The notes beneath the pieces were generated by a model. The model was not told the DNA's origin and searched no databases. It was given only the letters and a program-made list of their open reading frames with translations. The position numbers and the translations under genes are program-made. 64,000 nucleotides of DNA from Dryocola clanedunensis subsp. sulfonylureivorans. GTDB taxonomy: Bacteria; Pseudomonadota; Gammaproteobacteria; Enterobacterales; Enterobacteriaceae. Location: assembly GCF_016756775.1 (NCBI RefSeq), contig NZ_JAERMU010000015.1, positions 56,815 through 120,814 of the forward strand, read 5' to 3'. How positions within the stretch are numbered: the stretch's first letter is position 1; the number at the start of each line of letters is the position of its first letter. Shown piece after piece: positions 47,171 through 55,758 of this stretch.

Positions 47171-48454
47171 ATGAAAACCAAGACAATCGCAGCAAAACGC
47201 TGGTGGTATATCATGCCGATCGTGTTTATCACGTACAGCCTGGCCTACCTCGACCGCGCCAACTTCAGCTTTGCCTCCGCCGCCGGGATCAACGACGATC
47301 TGGGCATCACCAAGGGGATCTCCTCCCTGCTGGGGGCGCTGTTCTTCCTCGGCTACTTCTTCTTCCAGATCCCCGGCGCGATGTACGCGGAACGCCGCAG
47401 CGTGCGCAAACTCATCTTCGTCTGCCTGATTTTATGGGGCGGCTGCGCGTCGCTGACCGGCATGGTAAGCAATATCCCAATGCTGGCGGCGATCCGCTTC
47501 GTGCTGGGCGTAGTGGAAGCGGCGGTGATGCCCGCGATGCTTATCTATATCAGCAACTGGTTCACTAAATCCGAACGTTCGCGCGCCAACACCTTCCTGA
47601 TCCTCGGCAACCCCGTCACGGTACTGTGGATGTCCGTGGTCTCCGGCTACCTGATTCAGGCATTCGGCTGGCGCGAAATGTTTATCTTCGAGGGCATTCC
47701 GGCGGTGATCTGGGCCTTTGCCTGGTGGGTGCTGGTCAAAGACAAGCCTGCGCAGGTTGGCTGGCTGTCCGACGATGAAAAATCCGCATTGCAGGCCCAG
47801 CTGCAAAAAGAGCAGGAGGGGATCAAGGCCGTGCGCAACTACGGCGAAGCGTTCCGCTCGCGCAACGTGGTGCTGCTCTGCATGCAGTATTTCTGCTGGA
47901 GCATCGGCGTGTACGGCTTCGTGCTGTGGCTGCCGTCCATTATCCGCGGGGCTGGTACGGCGGGGATGGGCATGGTGGAAGTGGGCTGGCTCTCTTCCGT
48001 TCCTTACCTGGCGGCGACTATCGCGATGATTGCCGTCTCCTGGGCGTCGGACAAAATGCAGAACCGCAAGCTCTTCGTCTGGCCGCTGCTGCTGATTGGC
48101 GCGCTGGCGTTCCTGGGATCGTGGCTGGTTGGCGCTAACCATTTCTGGGTTTCCTATACCCTGCTGGTGATTGCCGGGGCGGCGATGTACGCCCCGTATG
48201 GCCCGTTCTTCGCCATCATCCCGGAGATGCTGCCAAGAAACGTGGCGGGCGGCGCGATGGCATTGATCAACAGCATGGGCGCGCTCGGCTCGTTCGTCGG
48301 CTCCTGGCTTGTGGGCTATCTGAACGGCGCTACCGGCAGCCCGTCCGCGTCCTACATTTTTATGGGGGTGGCGCTGCTCGCCTCCGTGTGGCTAACTCTG
48401 ATAGTGAAACCGGCAACGAACCAACAGCTTCCGGTCGGCGCTCGCCACGCATAG
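47171..48454 (+). CDS. kguT: KguT, 2-ketogluconate MFS transporter
   Basis: The 427-residue anion:cation symporter-family carrier has twelve predicted membrane spans. Typical ACS motifs are YSLAYLDRANFSFA in helix 1, the GYFFFQIPGAMYAERRSVRK loop and NWFTKSERSRANTFL after helix 4. It probably brings 2-ketogluconate into the cytoplasm for KguK. It is separated from kguK by 67 bases with no clear terminator. Confidence 0.9.
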   Translation: MKTKTIAAKRWWYIMPIVFITYSLAYLDRANFSFASAAGINDDLGITKGISSLLGALFFLGYFFFQIPGAMYAERRSVRKLIFVCLILWGGCASLTGMVSNIPMLAAIRFVLGVVEAAVMPAMLIYISNWFTKSERSRANTFLILGNPVTVLWMSVVSGYLIQAFGWREMFIFEGIPAVIWAFAWWVLVKDKPAQVGWLSDDEKSALQAQLQKEQEGIKAVRNYGEAFRSRNVVLLCMQYFCWSIGVYGFVLWLPSIIRGAGTAGMGMVEVGWLSSVPYLAATIAMIAVSWASDKMQNRKLFVWPLLLIGALAFLGSWLVGANHFWVSYTLLVIAGAAMYAPYGPFFAIIPEMLPRNVAGGAMALINSMGALGSFVGSWLVGYLNGATGSPSASYIFMGVALLASVWLTLIVKPATNQQLPVGARHA

Positions 48455-48517
48455 CTACCCAACGGGCGGCGAGCCAAAGCCGCCCGGTTTGTGTTTAATT
48501 TATTTACGGAGAACACC

Positions 48518-49492
48518 ATGAAGCCGCCCGTCATCCTCTACAAAAATCTCCCTGACGACCTGCTTGCCCGCCTCGAAAGCCATTTTTCCGTCACCAGAGT
48601 CAGTGATTTAAGCCCGGAAACGGTAGAGCAAAACGCCGATGCCTTCGCGAATGCCGTGGGCATTCTTGGCTCCAGCGAGAAGGTCGACAAGGCCTTTCTC
48701 GAGCACACGCCGAAGCTGCGTGCCTCCTCAACTATTTCCGTCGGCTATGACAATTTTGACGTGGACGCGCTGACCAGCCGCGGCATCGTGCTGATGCACA
48801 CCCCGACCGTACTGACCGAAACGGTAGCGGATACGATGATGACCCTGGTGCTGTCCACGGCCCGTCGCGCGGTGGAAGTAGCGGAACGGGTGAAAGCTGG
48901 AGAATGGCAGGGGAGCATCGGCCCGGACTGGTTTGGCATCGACGTACACCATAAAACGCTGGGGATTCTGGGCATGGGCCGCATCGGCCTGGCGCTGGCC
49001 CAGCGCGCGCACTTCGGCTTCAGCATGCCGATTCTGTACAACGCCCGCCGTCATCACAAAGAGGCGGAAGATCGCTTCGACGCCCGCTACTGCGACCTGG
49101 ACACCCTGCTGGCGGAGTCCGATTTTGTCTGCATCTCCCTGCCGCTGACCGAAGAAACGCACCACATGTTTGGCGCGGCGCAGCTGGCAAAAATGAAGCC
49201 ATCGGCAATTCTGATTAACGCAGGACGCGGCCCGGTCGTCGACGAGCAGGCCCTGATTCAGGCGCTGAAAGACGGCACGATTCATGCCGCTGGTCTGGAC
49301 GTGTTCGAGCAGGAGCCGCTGCCGGCTGATTCTGAACTGCTGAAGATGGCAAACGTCGTCGCTCTGCCGCACATCGGCTCCGCAACGCACGAAACGCGCT
49401 ACAACATGGCGGCCTGCGCGGTGGATAACCTGATTACGGCGCTGACGGGGGAAGTGAAAGAGAACTGCGTTAACCCGCAGGTGCTGAAATAA
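48518..49492 (+). CDS. ghrB: GhrB, glyoxylate/hydroxypyruvate/2-ketogluconate reductase (KguD role)
   Basis: The 324-residue D-2-hydroxyacid dehydrogenase equals E. coli GhrB in length. The NAD(P)-binding motif is [17 protein letters not shown] (about 147-163); catalytic Arg lies in [11 protein letters not shown], Glu in FEQEPLP and His in [10 protein letters not shown]. It reduces 2-keto-6-phosphogluconate or 2-ketogluconate in this operon, and glyoxylate or hydroxypyruvate in E. coli. The start at 48518 follows CGGAG. Two diverged fragments of this gene occur downstream (50225-50360 and 52528-52599). Confidence 0.95.
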   Translation: MKPPVILYKNLPDDLLARLESHFSVTRVSDLSPETVEQNADAFANAVGILGSSEKVDKAFLEHTPKLRASSTISVGYDNFDVDALTSRGIVLMHTPTVLTETVADTMMTLVLSTARRAVEVAERVKAGEWQGSIGPDWFGIDVHHKTLGILGMGRIGLALAQRAHFGFSMPILYNARRHHKEAEDRFDARYCDLDTLLAESDFVCISLPLTEETHHMFGAAQLAKMKPSAILINAGRGPVVDEQALIQALKDGTIHAAGLDVFEQEPLPADSELLKMANVVALPHIGSATHETRYNMAACAVDNLITALTGEVKENCVNPQVLK

Positions 49493-49498
49493 TAGTTG

Positions 49499-49530
49499 CG
49501 GCGGATGGCGCCTGCGCTTATCCGCCCTAC
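49499..49530. repeat. REP element
   Basis: GGCGGATGGCGCC...CGCTTATCCGCCCTAC hairpin between ghrB and the ParE-like gene; it may stabilise the kgu mRNA end. Confidence 0.8.
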
Positions 49531-49534
49531 GAAT

Positions 49535-49837
49535 TTATCGACGCTTCGTAAGCACTGCAGGTAACCGGCTCTGGTGAAGGATGCCAATTATCGCGATCCC
49601 AGATTCAATTTTTTGGTAATAAAGCATGTGGCTCATATAGGGAAAGCTCTTCAAGCCAGTAAGCAGAAGCTCCGACTCGTCAGCGCCAATGTCAGGCATG
49701 TTCGCCAGATGCTGCATTGTAATACGCATGGCCGCCAGATATTCCCGCGTCACCAGCCCCCCAAACTGCTGCAGAGAAAATCCTTTTAGCTCGCGCAAAT
49801 CCTGTAGCGCATCTTCCGTCAGCCTGTAGCTCGCCAT
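49535..49837 (-). CDS. ParE/RelE-superfamily toxin paired with a Phd-type antitoxin
   Basis: The 100-residue toxin has the ParE pattern: YRLTEDALQDLRELKGFSLQQFG, then LANMPDIGADESEL, and the late strand YQKIESGIAIIGILHQSRLP. The likely effect is gyrase poisoning or mRNA cleavage; the family call does not settle which. It overlaps its antitoxin by one base (TAATG). Confidence 0.9.
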   Translation of the reverse strand: MASYRLTEDALQDLRELKGFSLQQFGGLVTREYLAAMRITMQHLANMPDIGADESELLLTGLKSFPYMSHMLYYQKIESGIAIIGILHQSRLPAVLTKRR

Positions 49838-50091
49838 TAAATATCCTTCATTAACTCATCGAATACAGCTTCACCGTCATGGAGATCCCCGGCTTCGAGC
49901 TGGGCTACGGAACGCGCCAGTTTTTCGCGCAGGTTCTGTAATTTGAGTTCTTCTAAGGCGTTATAGTCCGCAATCGACATGACAATAACGGAAGGTTTGC
50001 CATTTTTGGTGATGCTCACCGGCTCGCGCTGCGCTTTGGCGATCATTTCTCCGAACTGGGTTTTCGCCTGGTTGGCGGTAAAACTGATCAT
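49837..50091 (-). CDS. Phd/YefM-family antitoxin
   Basis: The 84-residue antitoxin begins MISFTANQAKTQFGEMIAKAQ and has PVSITKNGKPSVIVMSIADYNAL, the Phd/YefM DNA-binding fold, followed by a flexible acidic toxin-binding tail. It is the first gene of the pair and likely autoregulates through the palindrome at 50114-50145. Confidence 0.92.
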   Translation of the reverse strand: MISFTANQAKTQFGEMIAKAQREPVSITKNGKPSVIVMSIADYNALEELKLQNLREKLARSVAQLEAGDLHDGEAVFDELMKDI

Positions 50092-50113
50092 GGCTGAGCC
50101 CTCATATCGGTTG

Positions 50114-50145
50114 AATAGGTATAAATCGAACGATTTGTACCTATT
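50114..50145. promoter_or_regulatory. 32-base operator palindrome of the Phd/ParE operon
   Basis: AATAGGTA / TACCTATT outer arms and AAATCG / CGATTT inner arms surround a two-base centre, with one mismatched pair between. It sits 23 bases upstream of the antitoxin start. Confidence 0.7.
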
Positions 50146-50224
50146 TTAAACTAATCAAAGCGCGTGAGCGAACTTATCAGGGAAGAGTAAAGCAAGGCGG
50201 GACGTGCGAAAAAGAGAAAGAGAG

Positions 50225-50360
50225 AATCGTCACCCTGCCGCACATCGGCTCCGCAACGCACGAAACGCGCTACACCATGGCGTCCTGCGCGGTGGATAAC
50301 CTGATTACGGCGCTGACGGGCGAAGTGAAAGAGAACTTCGTGAACCCACAGTTGCTCTAA
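50225..50360 (+). pseudogene. ghrB: 3' fragment of a second ghrB allele
   Basis: This stretch repeats the last 45 codons or so of ghrB (from the [13 protein letters not shown] region to the stop) with about a dozen base changes in 135, including TTCGTGAACCCACAG in place of TGCGTTAACCCGCAG. The frame ends at a TAA. No start or 5' part is present. It lies between a toxin-antitoxin pair and the HDO gene and is a recombination scar. Confidence 0.85.
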
Positions 50361-50491
50361 TCAGAGCCGTTCAGAAAAATAGGGGCAGCTCACAGAATGG
50401 ACATTCTGTAAGAGAATTAGCATACGATGTATAAAGCCCACACAATTTGTAGGATAAATAAAACTTTCACTGACAAGTGGAGGATTAAATT
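50361..50491 (+). other. Upstream region of the HDO gene
   Basis: 131 AT-rich bases that should hold the promoter of the HDO-EamA pair. The sequence ACAGAATGGACATTCTGT (50394-50411) is a perfect 7-base inverted repeat (ACAGAAT/ATTCTGT) around GGAC and may be an operator. GTGGAGG lies before the HDO start. Confidence 0.5.
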
Positions 50492-51517
50492 ATGTTTAAT
50501 AACCAATATGTGCAGTCCCCTTTTGTGCAGGACAGCTACAGGTTCACTGAAAATCTCCTCTCTTATATTAATAGTGGGACAGATCAGGTTGAACCATCGC
50601 TGCTTGAAAACTTTAATAAAATTCTCTCAGATGCTTACCAGAACGGTATGCCTGAAGCCCGCAAAATTATTCATAATGCGCTGTTTTTGATTTATCAGAC
50701 CCATCTCTCTTACCCTCTGTCTGCGGCAGCCAGGCGGCAGCATGATGAAGTACTGCTGATAATCAAGCAGCGGGCAGAGCGGGCATGGTTGAGCGAGGAA
50801 TTTCGTGATGTGCGCTTTACCGACGTTGAGGACCTCAACGTTAATTTTCCTAATTATTTGATCGGATTATGGAAAGGTCATCGCGCGGCCAGGCACGACT
50901 TGTTCGATTTCCTTGAACGGGATGCCACCAGGGAGCAGCTTTTTCTTTTCTTTAAGAGCGACAGTGCGCTCAATCTGATTTTCTTTGATCTTGTCGCTTA
51001 TACCCTGATAGGCGCGGAGCAGGAAACTCGCGGTACCGTCAGCGAGAATCTATGGGATGAGATTGGTCATGGTGACAACTATTTCACACACGTCAACCTC
51101 TACAAAAATCTGCTCGAACGGCAAGATATATCATTGCCGGAAAACCATTACATTGATTTGTACGGCGTCGACGCTTTGGCAGGACATAACGCCTTTATGA
51201 TTGGCGCAGTGAATCGCTGTCATTACTACAAGCTTCTGGGTGTCATGGCGATGACAGAAGTTCTTGATCCCCCCCAGTACACGAAACTCGTCAACGGATG
51301 CATACGACTCGGCCTTATTGATAAAGACGTACATTATTATAACGAACATATTACTATTGATATAAAACATGGAGATGACTGGCTATATAACGTCATAGAC
51401 GTGATAGCCAGTAAGTATCCTGATTCCCGCCAGGAATTCTATTTAGGTTGCCTGCTACGGCTACAGACAGCAGAGCGTTACTATGACAACCTGCTCAAAG
51501 AAATAAAAAATATCTGA
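50492..51517 (+). CDS. Heme-oxygenase-like diiron oxidase (HDO) family protein
   Basis: The 341-residue protein belongs to the iron-containing redox enzyme family (Haem_oxygenas_2 type). The metal-binding pattern is visible: ExxH as DEIGH (Glu190, His193), then NEHITIDIKHGDDW (Glu285, His286, Asp290, His293). The first 150 residues are an extra helical region. Characterised HDOs (UndA, SznF, BesC) use O2 to cut or hydroxylate fatty acids or amino-acid-derived substrates. The substrate here is unknown. It starts after GTGGAGG and is followed 49 bases later by an EamA exporter, so a secreted small product is a fair inference. Base use is more AT-rich than that of neighbouring ghrB. Confidence 0.82.
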   Translation: MFNNQYVQSPFVQDSYRFTENLLSYINSGTDQVEPSLLENFNKILSDAYQNGMPEARKIIHNALFLIYQTHLSYPLSAAARRQHDEVLLIIKQRAERAWLSEEFRDVRFTDVEDLNVNFPNYLIGLWKGHRAARHDLFDFLERDATREQLFLFFKSDSALNLIFFDLVAYTLIGAEQETRGTVSENLWDEIGHGDNYFTHVNLYKNLLERQDISLPENHYIDLYGVDALAGHNAFMIGAVNRCHYYKLLGVMAMTEVLDPPQYTKLVNGCIRLGLIDKDVHYYNEHITIDIKHGDDWLYNVIDVIASKYPDSRQEFYLGCLLRLQTAERYYDNLLKEIKNI

Positions 51518-51566
51518 GCACTCCCGGCCTCTGAAAAATGAGGCCAGGTCGGAAAGAGGGAGGATT

Positions 51567-52487
51567 ATGGCTTATTTATTGTTAGCGCTGGCAGCTATTT
51601 TCTGGGGAGGTAACTATGTTGCCGGTCATATTCTGGTTCAATACATCAATCCTTATGCGCTGAGCCTTATCCGCTGGGGCCTCACGACGTTGCTGATGTT
51701 TTGTCTGTACTGGAAATCAGTTAAAAAAGAGTGGGGGTTTCTGGTTGAGCATACTGGAATGAACGCGCTGTATGCATTTCTTGGACAGGTTTCTTTTCCA
51801 TTGAGTCTGTATGTCGGGTTGCAATACACCAGCGCCCTCAATGCCGCTATTTATATCTCAAGCACGCCTTGTATTGTACTGCTGATAAACGCACTGTTCT
51901 TCCGGGAAAAAATCTCTGCGAGAAACATGGCTGGCGTATTCATCAGCACGGCAGGGGTAATTTATCTGGCTATTTCTAATGTCGGGGAGGGTGGCGGTTT
52001 TTCACGCTTCGGGATTGGCGATATCCTGACCATTATCTCGGCGCTTAGCTGGGCCTTTTACTGTGCGCTGCTACGCCTGAAGGACCGACGGGTTACAAAC
52101 ACTGCTTTTGTCGGATTCAGCTCATTGCTTGGCACAATAATTCTGATCCCGATTTATCTCCTGTACGTGACCTTATCGGGCAATCACTCAGTCTTCGTGT
52201 CAACGCCGTCACTGCTACCGGCACTGGGTGCGCTCTATCTGGTTATCTTTCCCTCATGGCTGTCCTATGTCTTCTGGAACAAAGGTGTTTCGATGATCGG
52301 CACGACACGCAGTGAGATCTTCACACATTTGATTCCGCTCTCAGGGGGGCTACTGAGTATTCTTTTACTTGGAGACAAATTACATTTCTACCACATCGTT
52401 TCGCTGGTGCTTATCATAGCCGGGATCGCATGCTGTTCGGTACGCCAGGTTAAAACAGCAATTGCGATAGCCGATAAAAAAGGATGA
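51567..52487 (+). CDS. EamA/DMT-family membrane transporter
   Basis: The 306-residue protein has ten predicted membrane segments in two EamA repeats: [14 protein letters not shown] and [14 protein letters not shown] in the first, [18 protein letters not shown] and [19 protein letters not shown] in the second. Such carriers export amino acids or small metabolites. Pairing with the upstream HDO gene suggests it exports that enzyme's product. GGGAGG precedes the ATG. The stop codon lies inside a terminator-like hairpin. Confidence 0.88.
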   Translation: MAYLLLALAAIFWGGNYVAGHILVQYINPYALSLIRWGLTTLLMFCLYWKSVKKEWGFLVEHTGMNALYAFLGQVSFPLSLYVGLQYTSALNAAIYISSTPCIVLLINALFFREKISARNMAGVFISTAGVIYLAISNVGEGGGFSRFGIGDILTIISALSWAFYCALLRLKDRRVTNTAFVGFSSLLGTIILIPIYLLYVTLSGNHSVFVSTPSLLPALGALYLVIFPSWLSYVFWNKGVSMIGTTRSEIFTHLIPLSGGLLSILLLGDKLHFYHIVSLVLIIAGIACCSVRQVKTAIAIADKKG

Positions 52488-52507
52488 ACCCGTGCGGTTC
52501 ATCCCTT
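52481..52507 (+). terminator. Hairpin at the end of the EamA gene, copy of the yibL terminator
   Basis: GGATGAACC/GGTTCATCC stem around CGTGC, then CTTCGGTATTTCC. It matches the yibL terminator region (53354-53400) in the same orientation, including the following GGTATTTC and GGCTGG, so it is a captured copy. Confidence 0.75.
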
Positions 52508-52527
52508 CGGTATTTCCTGGGCTGGAT

Positions 52528-52599
52528 CAGTGCGCGCACTTCGGCTTAAGCATGCCGAATCTGTACAATGCCCGCCGTCATCACAAAGAGGCGGAAGAG
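52528..52599 (+). pseudogene. ghrB: Internal fragment of a second ghrB allele
   Basis: About 70 bases match ghrB positions 49001-49073 (encoding [23 protein letters not shown]) with several changes; the copy reads CTTAAGCATGCCGAATCTG and so is diverged. It runs straight into a partial REP end (TTATCCGCCCTAC). Confidence 0.8.
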
Positions 52600-52624
52600 T
52601 GCTTATCCGCCCTACCCTACAACC

Positions 52625-52909
52625 TTAAGCCATAACAAGTTTATGCAGTTTTGACACATCAACTGATTTCTGTGCCTCTGCAAGACTGAACGCATTTTGC
52701 AGCTTCATCCATACCTCAGCGGAACTGCCGATAACGACGGCCAGCTTCACCGCCATTTCAGGCGTTAAAGCGGCTTTCTGCGTTAATAAACGGCTGGCTG
52801 TCGAAGGGGCAATATCCATCGCTCGGGCAAACTCACGCAGGCTGACGTTAAGTTCATCAAGCGCTTCCTGAATAATGACTCCGGGATGCGGGGGATTTTT
52901 CATTTTCAT
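52625..52909 (-). CDS. higA: HigA-type Xre antitoxin
   Basis: The 94-residue antitoxin has the HigA opening [16 protein letters not shown], an Xre HTH ([22 protein letters not shown]) and the tail [20 protein letters not shown]. It follows its toxin, the reversed order typical of higBA, with a one-base overlap. Confidence 0.93.
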   Translation of the reverse strand: MKMKNPPHPGVIIQEALDELNVSLREFARAMDIAPSTASRLLTQKAALTPEMAVKLAVVIGSSAEVWMKLQNAFSLAEAQKSVDVSKLHKLVMA

Positions 52910-53187
52910 TAGTGATAGTCCTCATAATTTAAGATCCAGGCATCTCCTTCGTAAAACTCAAAGGTGATGCGCCAGTTCCCGGAAACGGTGACGGACCAGA
53001 GATTTTCTCGATCTCCCTTCAGGGCATGGAGCCGATACCCAGGCATATCGATATCAGATATCTTTTCAGCTGCATCAATCACGGCAAGTCGAGTATGCAG
53101 GCGAGGCACATGCTCCCAGGGTAACCCCTGCGACTGATGCTCAAGAAACAGCTTTCTTAGTCCCTTATGCTTAAAACTTCTGATCAT
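52909..53187 (-). CDS. higB: HigB-type toxin (RelE-superfamily mRNA interferase)
   Basis: The 92-residue toxin starts [18 protein letters not shown] and ends [19 protein letters not shown], matching HigB. Members cleave mRNA on the ribosome. The ATG at 53187 gives the family length; an open extension to 53226 is unlikely. It is the first gene of the pair. Confidence 0.92.
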   Translation of the reverse strand: MIRSFKHKGLRKLFLEHQSQGLPWEHVPRLHTRLAVIDAAEKISDIDMPGYRLHALKGDRENLWSVTVSGNWRITFEFYEGDAWILNYEDYH

Positions 53188-53344
53188 CCCGTAATCCCGT
53201 TCCCTCAAGGGGAACAATAGCATCAATGTTTCGCCACACGCAACATCGATTCGTTGAAAAGTTCACAGAAGATAGGGTGAGGTGAAGCGTTTGAAAACGA
53301 GAGGAAAAGAAGTACTCGAGTGGGCTCGCAAAAAGAGAATTTAT

Positions 53345-53384
53345 AGGAAAAATAAAGGGATGAACCCGAGCGGTTCATCCCTTT
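53345..53384 (-). terminator. yibL: Terminator of yibL
   Basis: AAAGGGATGAACC/GGTTCATCCCTTT forms a 13-base perfect stem around a 5-base loop. On the minus strand it is followed by ATTTTTCC, an efficient rho-independent arrangement, 20 bases after the yibL stop. Confidence 0.85.
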
Positions 53385-53403
53385 GGTATTTCAGCAGGCT
53401 GGC

Positions 53404-53766
53404 TTAGAAGTCGGTCTTTGAAAAACCAGTCATCTCTTCAAGATCCATTTCGCGGCCCAGCGCCGTCATCGGATGCACGATAACCAGACCGCGCACGGCT
53501 TTTTTCAGCTTGCCCATGTCCGCCTGCTCTTTCTTGGTGATCGGGCGCTTGTACGGCATCGCCATCAGCTTCTGCGCTTCTTTGCTCAGCTTCTGGTTAC
53601 GCACCGCCTGCAGACGCACGATTTCAATTTCCAGCTTCGCCTTCTCTTTTTCCATCTCGGCGTACTTTTCCGCATCGTTGATCAGATGCAGCTCCGGCAT
53701 CTCGTGGCGGATCAGGTCCAGACGGTCGCTAAGGCGTTTAATTTCTGCTTTTTCGATTTCTTTCAT
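53404..53766 (-). CDS. yibL: YibL, conserved ribosome-associated protein
   Basis: The 120-residue protein equals E. coli YibL in length. A charged N-terminal coiled coil (about 1-60; [21 protein letters not shown]) precedes the conserved [21 protein letters not shown] and [15 protein letters not shown] end ([13 protein letters not shown]). E. coli YibL co-purifies with ribosomal particles; its role is unknown. The start at 53766 matches the E. coli start; a longer frame to 53811 is not supported. Confidence 0.92.
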   Translation of the reverse strand: MKEIEKAEIKRLSDRLDLIRHEMPELHLINDAEKYAEMEKEKAKLEIEIVRLQAVRNQKLSKEAQKLMAMPYKRPITKKEQADMGKLKKAVRGLVIVHPMTALGREMDLEEMTGFSKTDF

Positions 53767-53844
53767 TTTAATTAACCGTGAATAAGTTGCTTGCTGGCAA
53801 GGATACACCATTAGCGCTTTGAGGGCGAAAAGGGACTGGGAGGA

Positions 53845-54387
53845 TTATTTCTTCTGGAAGGCTTTTTTCAAGCTGATCCGGGAGATCAGCTCGGTCAGGG
53901 AGAGCACCATGGTCGAGCGGACGATCTGCTGGTAGCGCTGGCGCTGCATGGCCTGCAGCTCTGGATCGTCGCCGTCGATGAACGTCGGTGCAGGGGGAAG
54001 CGCCGCAACGCAGTGCAGTTCGCCAAACGGGCCGAGAATTTCGTCGTCGGTGAAATTGTAGTCGTTGCCGTCGTGGTTCAGCTCTTCGCGCAGCGCCATC
54101 AGCAGCTCGCAGTCTTCGTACTCGGCGCGGTTCATCACCCCCAGCCCGTAGATAAGCTTCATGCGCACGGAGAGATCGCCCAGCGGGCCATCGCCGTCCA
54201 GCAGCGGCTCCACGGCGTATTTTACCGCATAGTCGTCTTTACGAAATACCTGAAGCACCAGGATATTGACCGCCTCGGTGAGAAGCTCGACGGCGGCAAT
54301 CAGCAGGCTTCTGACGGTTTTGCCGGCATTCAGACGCTCAAGCACTCGGTTTTCAAAGGCCTGTGTTTCTTCCATCTTTGCCTGCAT
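53845..54387 (-). CDS. mtlR: MtlR, mannitol operon repressor
   Basis: The 180-residue all-helical regulator matches E. coli MtlR (195), with ETQAFENRVLERLNAGKTVR, the YAVEPLLDGDGPLGDLSVRM core and the end ISLKKAFQKK. It represses mtlADR in E. coli but has no classical HTH. The ATG at 54387 is the first in frame; one at 54375 (MEETQAFEN) has a better ribosome site. It lies 45 bases after mtlD. Confidence 0.93.
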   Translation of the reverse strand: MQAKMEETQAFENRVLERLNAGKTVRSLLIAAVELLTEAVNILVLQVFRKDDYAVKYAVEPLLDGDGPLGDLSVRMKLIYGLGVMNRAEYEDCELLMALREELNHDGNDYNFTDDEILGPFGELHCVAALPPAPTFIDGDDPELQAMQRQRYQQIVRSTMVLSLTELISRISLKKAFQKK

Positions 54388-54432
54388 CACTGAATTTTAG
54401 TGTTGGGCGCGGCTGGCCGCGCCCGTTCTCCA

Positions 54433-55581
54433 TTACGCCTTAGCGTTATAAGCCTTCACCGCCTGCGCCACGACGTCGCTGCCTGCATCCAGACCGGATA
54501 CCTGCGCAAGGGTCGCCTGCGGGCCATTTTCTGCCAGCAGCGCCACCAGCTCCTGGGCCTGCGGGTCTTCTTCGCTGCGGTAGTGCATGGCTGCCGCAAT
54601 CCCTTCAATCAGGTTCGCGTGCGGCAGGCCGTATTCAAGCGTGCCCAGCAGCGGTTTGATCAGACGGTCGCCCGCGCTTAATTTACGCAGCGGCTGACGG
54701 CCCACGCGATCCACATCATCTTTCAGATACGGGTTTTCGAAACGGCCGAGGATTTTCTGGATGTAGGCTGCGTGCTTGTCGGCGTCGAAGCCGTAGCGCT
54801 TAATCAGCACCGCACCGCTTTCATCCATCGCCCCTTTCACGACGGCGCGGATTTTCTCATCCAGAATCGCATCGCGAATGGTCTGGTGACCGGCCAGCTG
54901 GCCGAGGTAGGCGGTTATAGCATGCCCGGTATTCAGCGTGAAGAGCTTACGCTCCACAAACGCCATAAGATTATCAGTAAGTTCCATGCCAGGAATGTCT
55001 GGTAGCTCACCTTTAAACTGGGTTTTATCGACAATCCACTCGCTGAAGGTTTCTACCGTGACTTCCAGCGGATCGTTGGTGGCGGAAGCGGACGGCGGCA
55101 CGATGCGGTCAACGGCGGAATCCACGAAGCCGACGTGCTGCTCAACCCAGGCCTGGTCGTCCGCGGACAGGGCTTTCATGACGTGGGCTTTTAGCTGGGA
55201 GGTGCCGCGCACCATGTTTTCACAGGCGATGATATTCAGCGGCTTGGCGTTGCCATTGGTACGGCGCAGCACCAGCCCTTTCGCCACGGCTGGCGCGATG
55301 CGCTCCAGCACCACGGGGCCCACGGCTGTTGTCACCAGGTCAACTTCAGCGATCAGGTTGACGACGTCGTCACCGATGCTGCTGACGGCATTCACGTTGG
55401 AGACGGTATCGACCTGCTCGTTTTCGCCCACCACGTGGACCTGGTAGCCGTTGCGCGCGTTCAGCGCGTCCAGCACAACCTGGTTTACGTCAGCGAAAGT
55501 CAGCTGAATGCCCGCGTCCGCCAGCAGTTTGCCGATAAAGCCGCGTCCGATGTTACCTGCGCCAAAATGTAATGCTTTCAT
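54433..55581 (-). CDS. mtlD: MtlD, mannitol-1-phosphate 5-dehydrogenase
   Basis: The 382-residue NAD-dependent enzyme oxidises mannitol-1-phosphate to fructose-6-phosphate. The N-terminal Rossmann motif is [17 protein letters not shown], and the catalytic Lys region is in [16 protein letters not shown]. Length equals E. coli MtlD. The ATG at 55581 follows GAAGG; a GTG three codons upstream is less likely. The 177-base gap to mtlA holds repeat elements. Confidence 0.97.
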   Translation of the reverse strand: MKALHFGAGNIGRGFIGKLLADAGIQLTFADVNQVVLDALNARNGYQVHVVGENEQVDTVSNVNAVSSIGDDVVNLIAEVDLVTTAVGPVVLERIAPAVAKGLVLRRTNGNAKPLNIIACENMVRGTSQLKAHVMKALSADDQAWVEQHVGFVDSAVDRIVPPSASATNDPLEVTVETFSEWIVDKTQFKGELPDIPGMELTDNLMAFVERKLFTLNTGHAITAYLGQLAGHQTIRDAILDEKIRAVVKGAMDESGAVLIKRYGFDADKHAAYIQKILGRFENPYLKDDVDRVGRQPLRKLSAGDRLIKPLLGTLEYGLPHANLIEGIAAAMHYRSEEDPQAQELVALLAENGPQATLAQVSGLDAGSDVVAQAVKAYNAKA

Positions 55582-55643
55582 GTGCTTCACCTTCTTAAAT
55601 TTGCATCACCCGAGAGGGCTGGGGTGAAAGGCCATTATTTAAC

Positions 55644-55679
55644 GACCCTCACCCTAACCCTCTCCCATACGGGAGAGGG
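55644..55679. repeat. GC-rich CTCTCCC/GGGAGAG repeat, solo copy 3
   Basis: GACCCTCACCCTAACCCTCTCCC followed by GGGAGAGGG, the same family as the copies framing the DUF559 gene. A partial inverted remnant (GAGAGGGCTGGGGTGA) lies at about 55612-55627. Confidence 0.8.
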
Positions 55680-55686
55680 AATAACT

Positions 55687-55748
55687 GGTGGATGGCGCTT
55701 CGCTTATCCCCCCTACACAGGGCCGGTAAGCGGGAGCGCCATCCGCCG
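55687..55748. repeat. REP pair between mtlA and mtlD
   Basis: GGTGGATGGCGCTTCGCTTATCC... and GGCCGGTAAGCGGGAGCGCCATCCGCC in opposite orientation within the mtl operon; such elements can lower downstream expression relative to mtlA. Confidence 0.8.
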
Positions 55749-55758
55749 ATTTCAGGAC

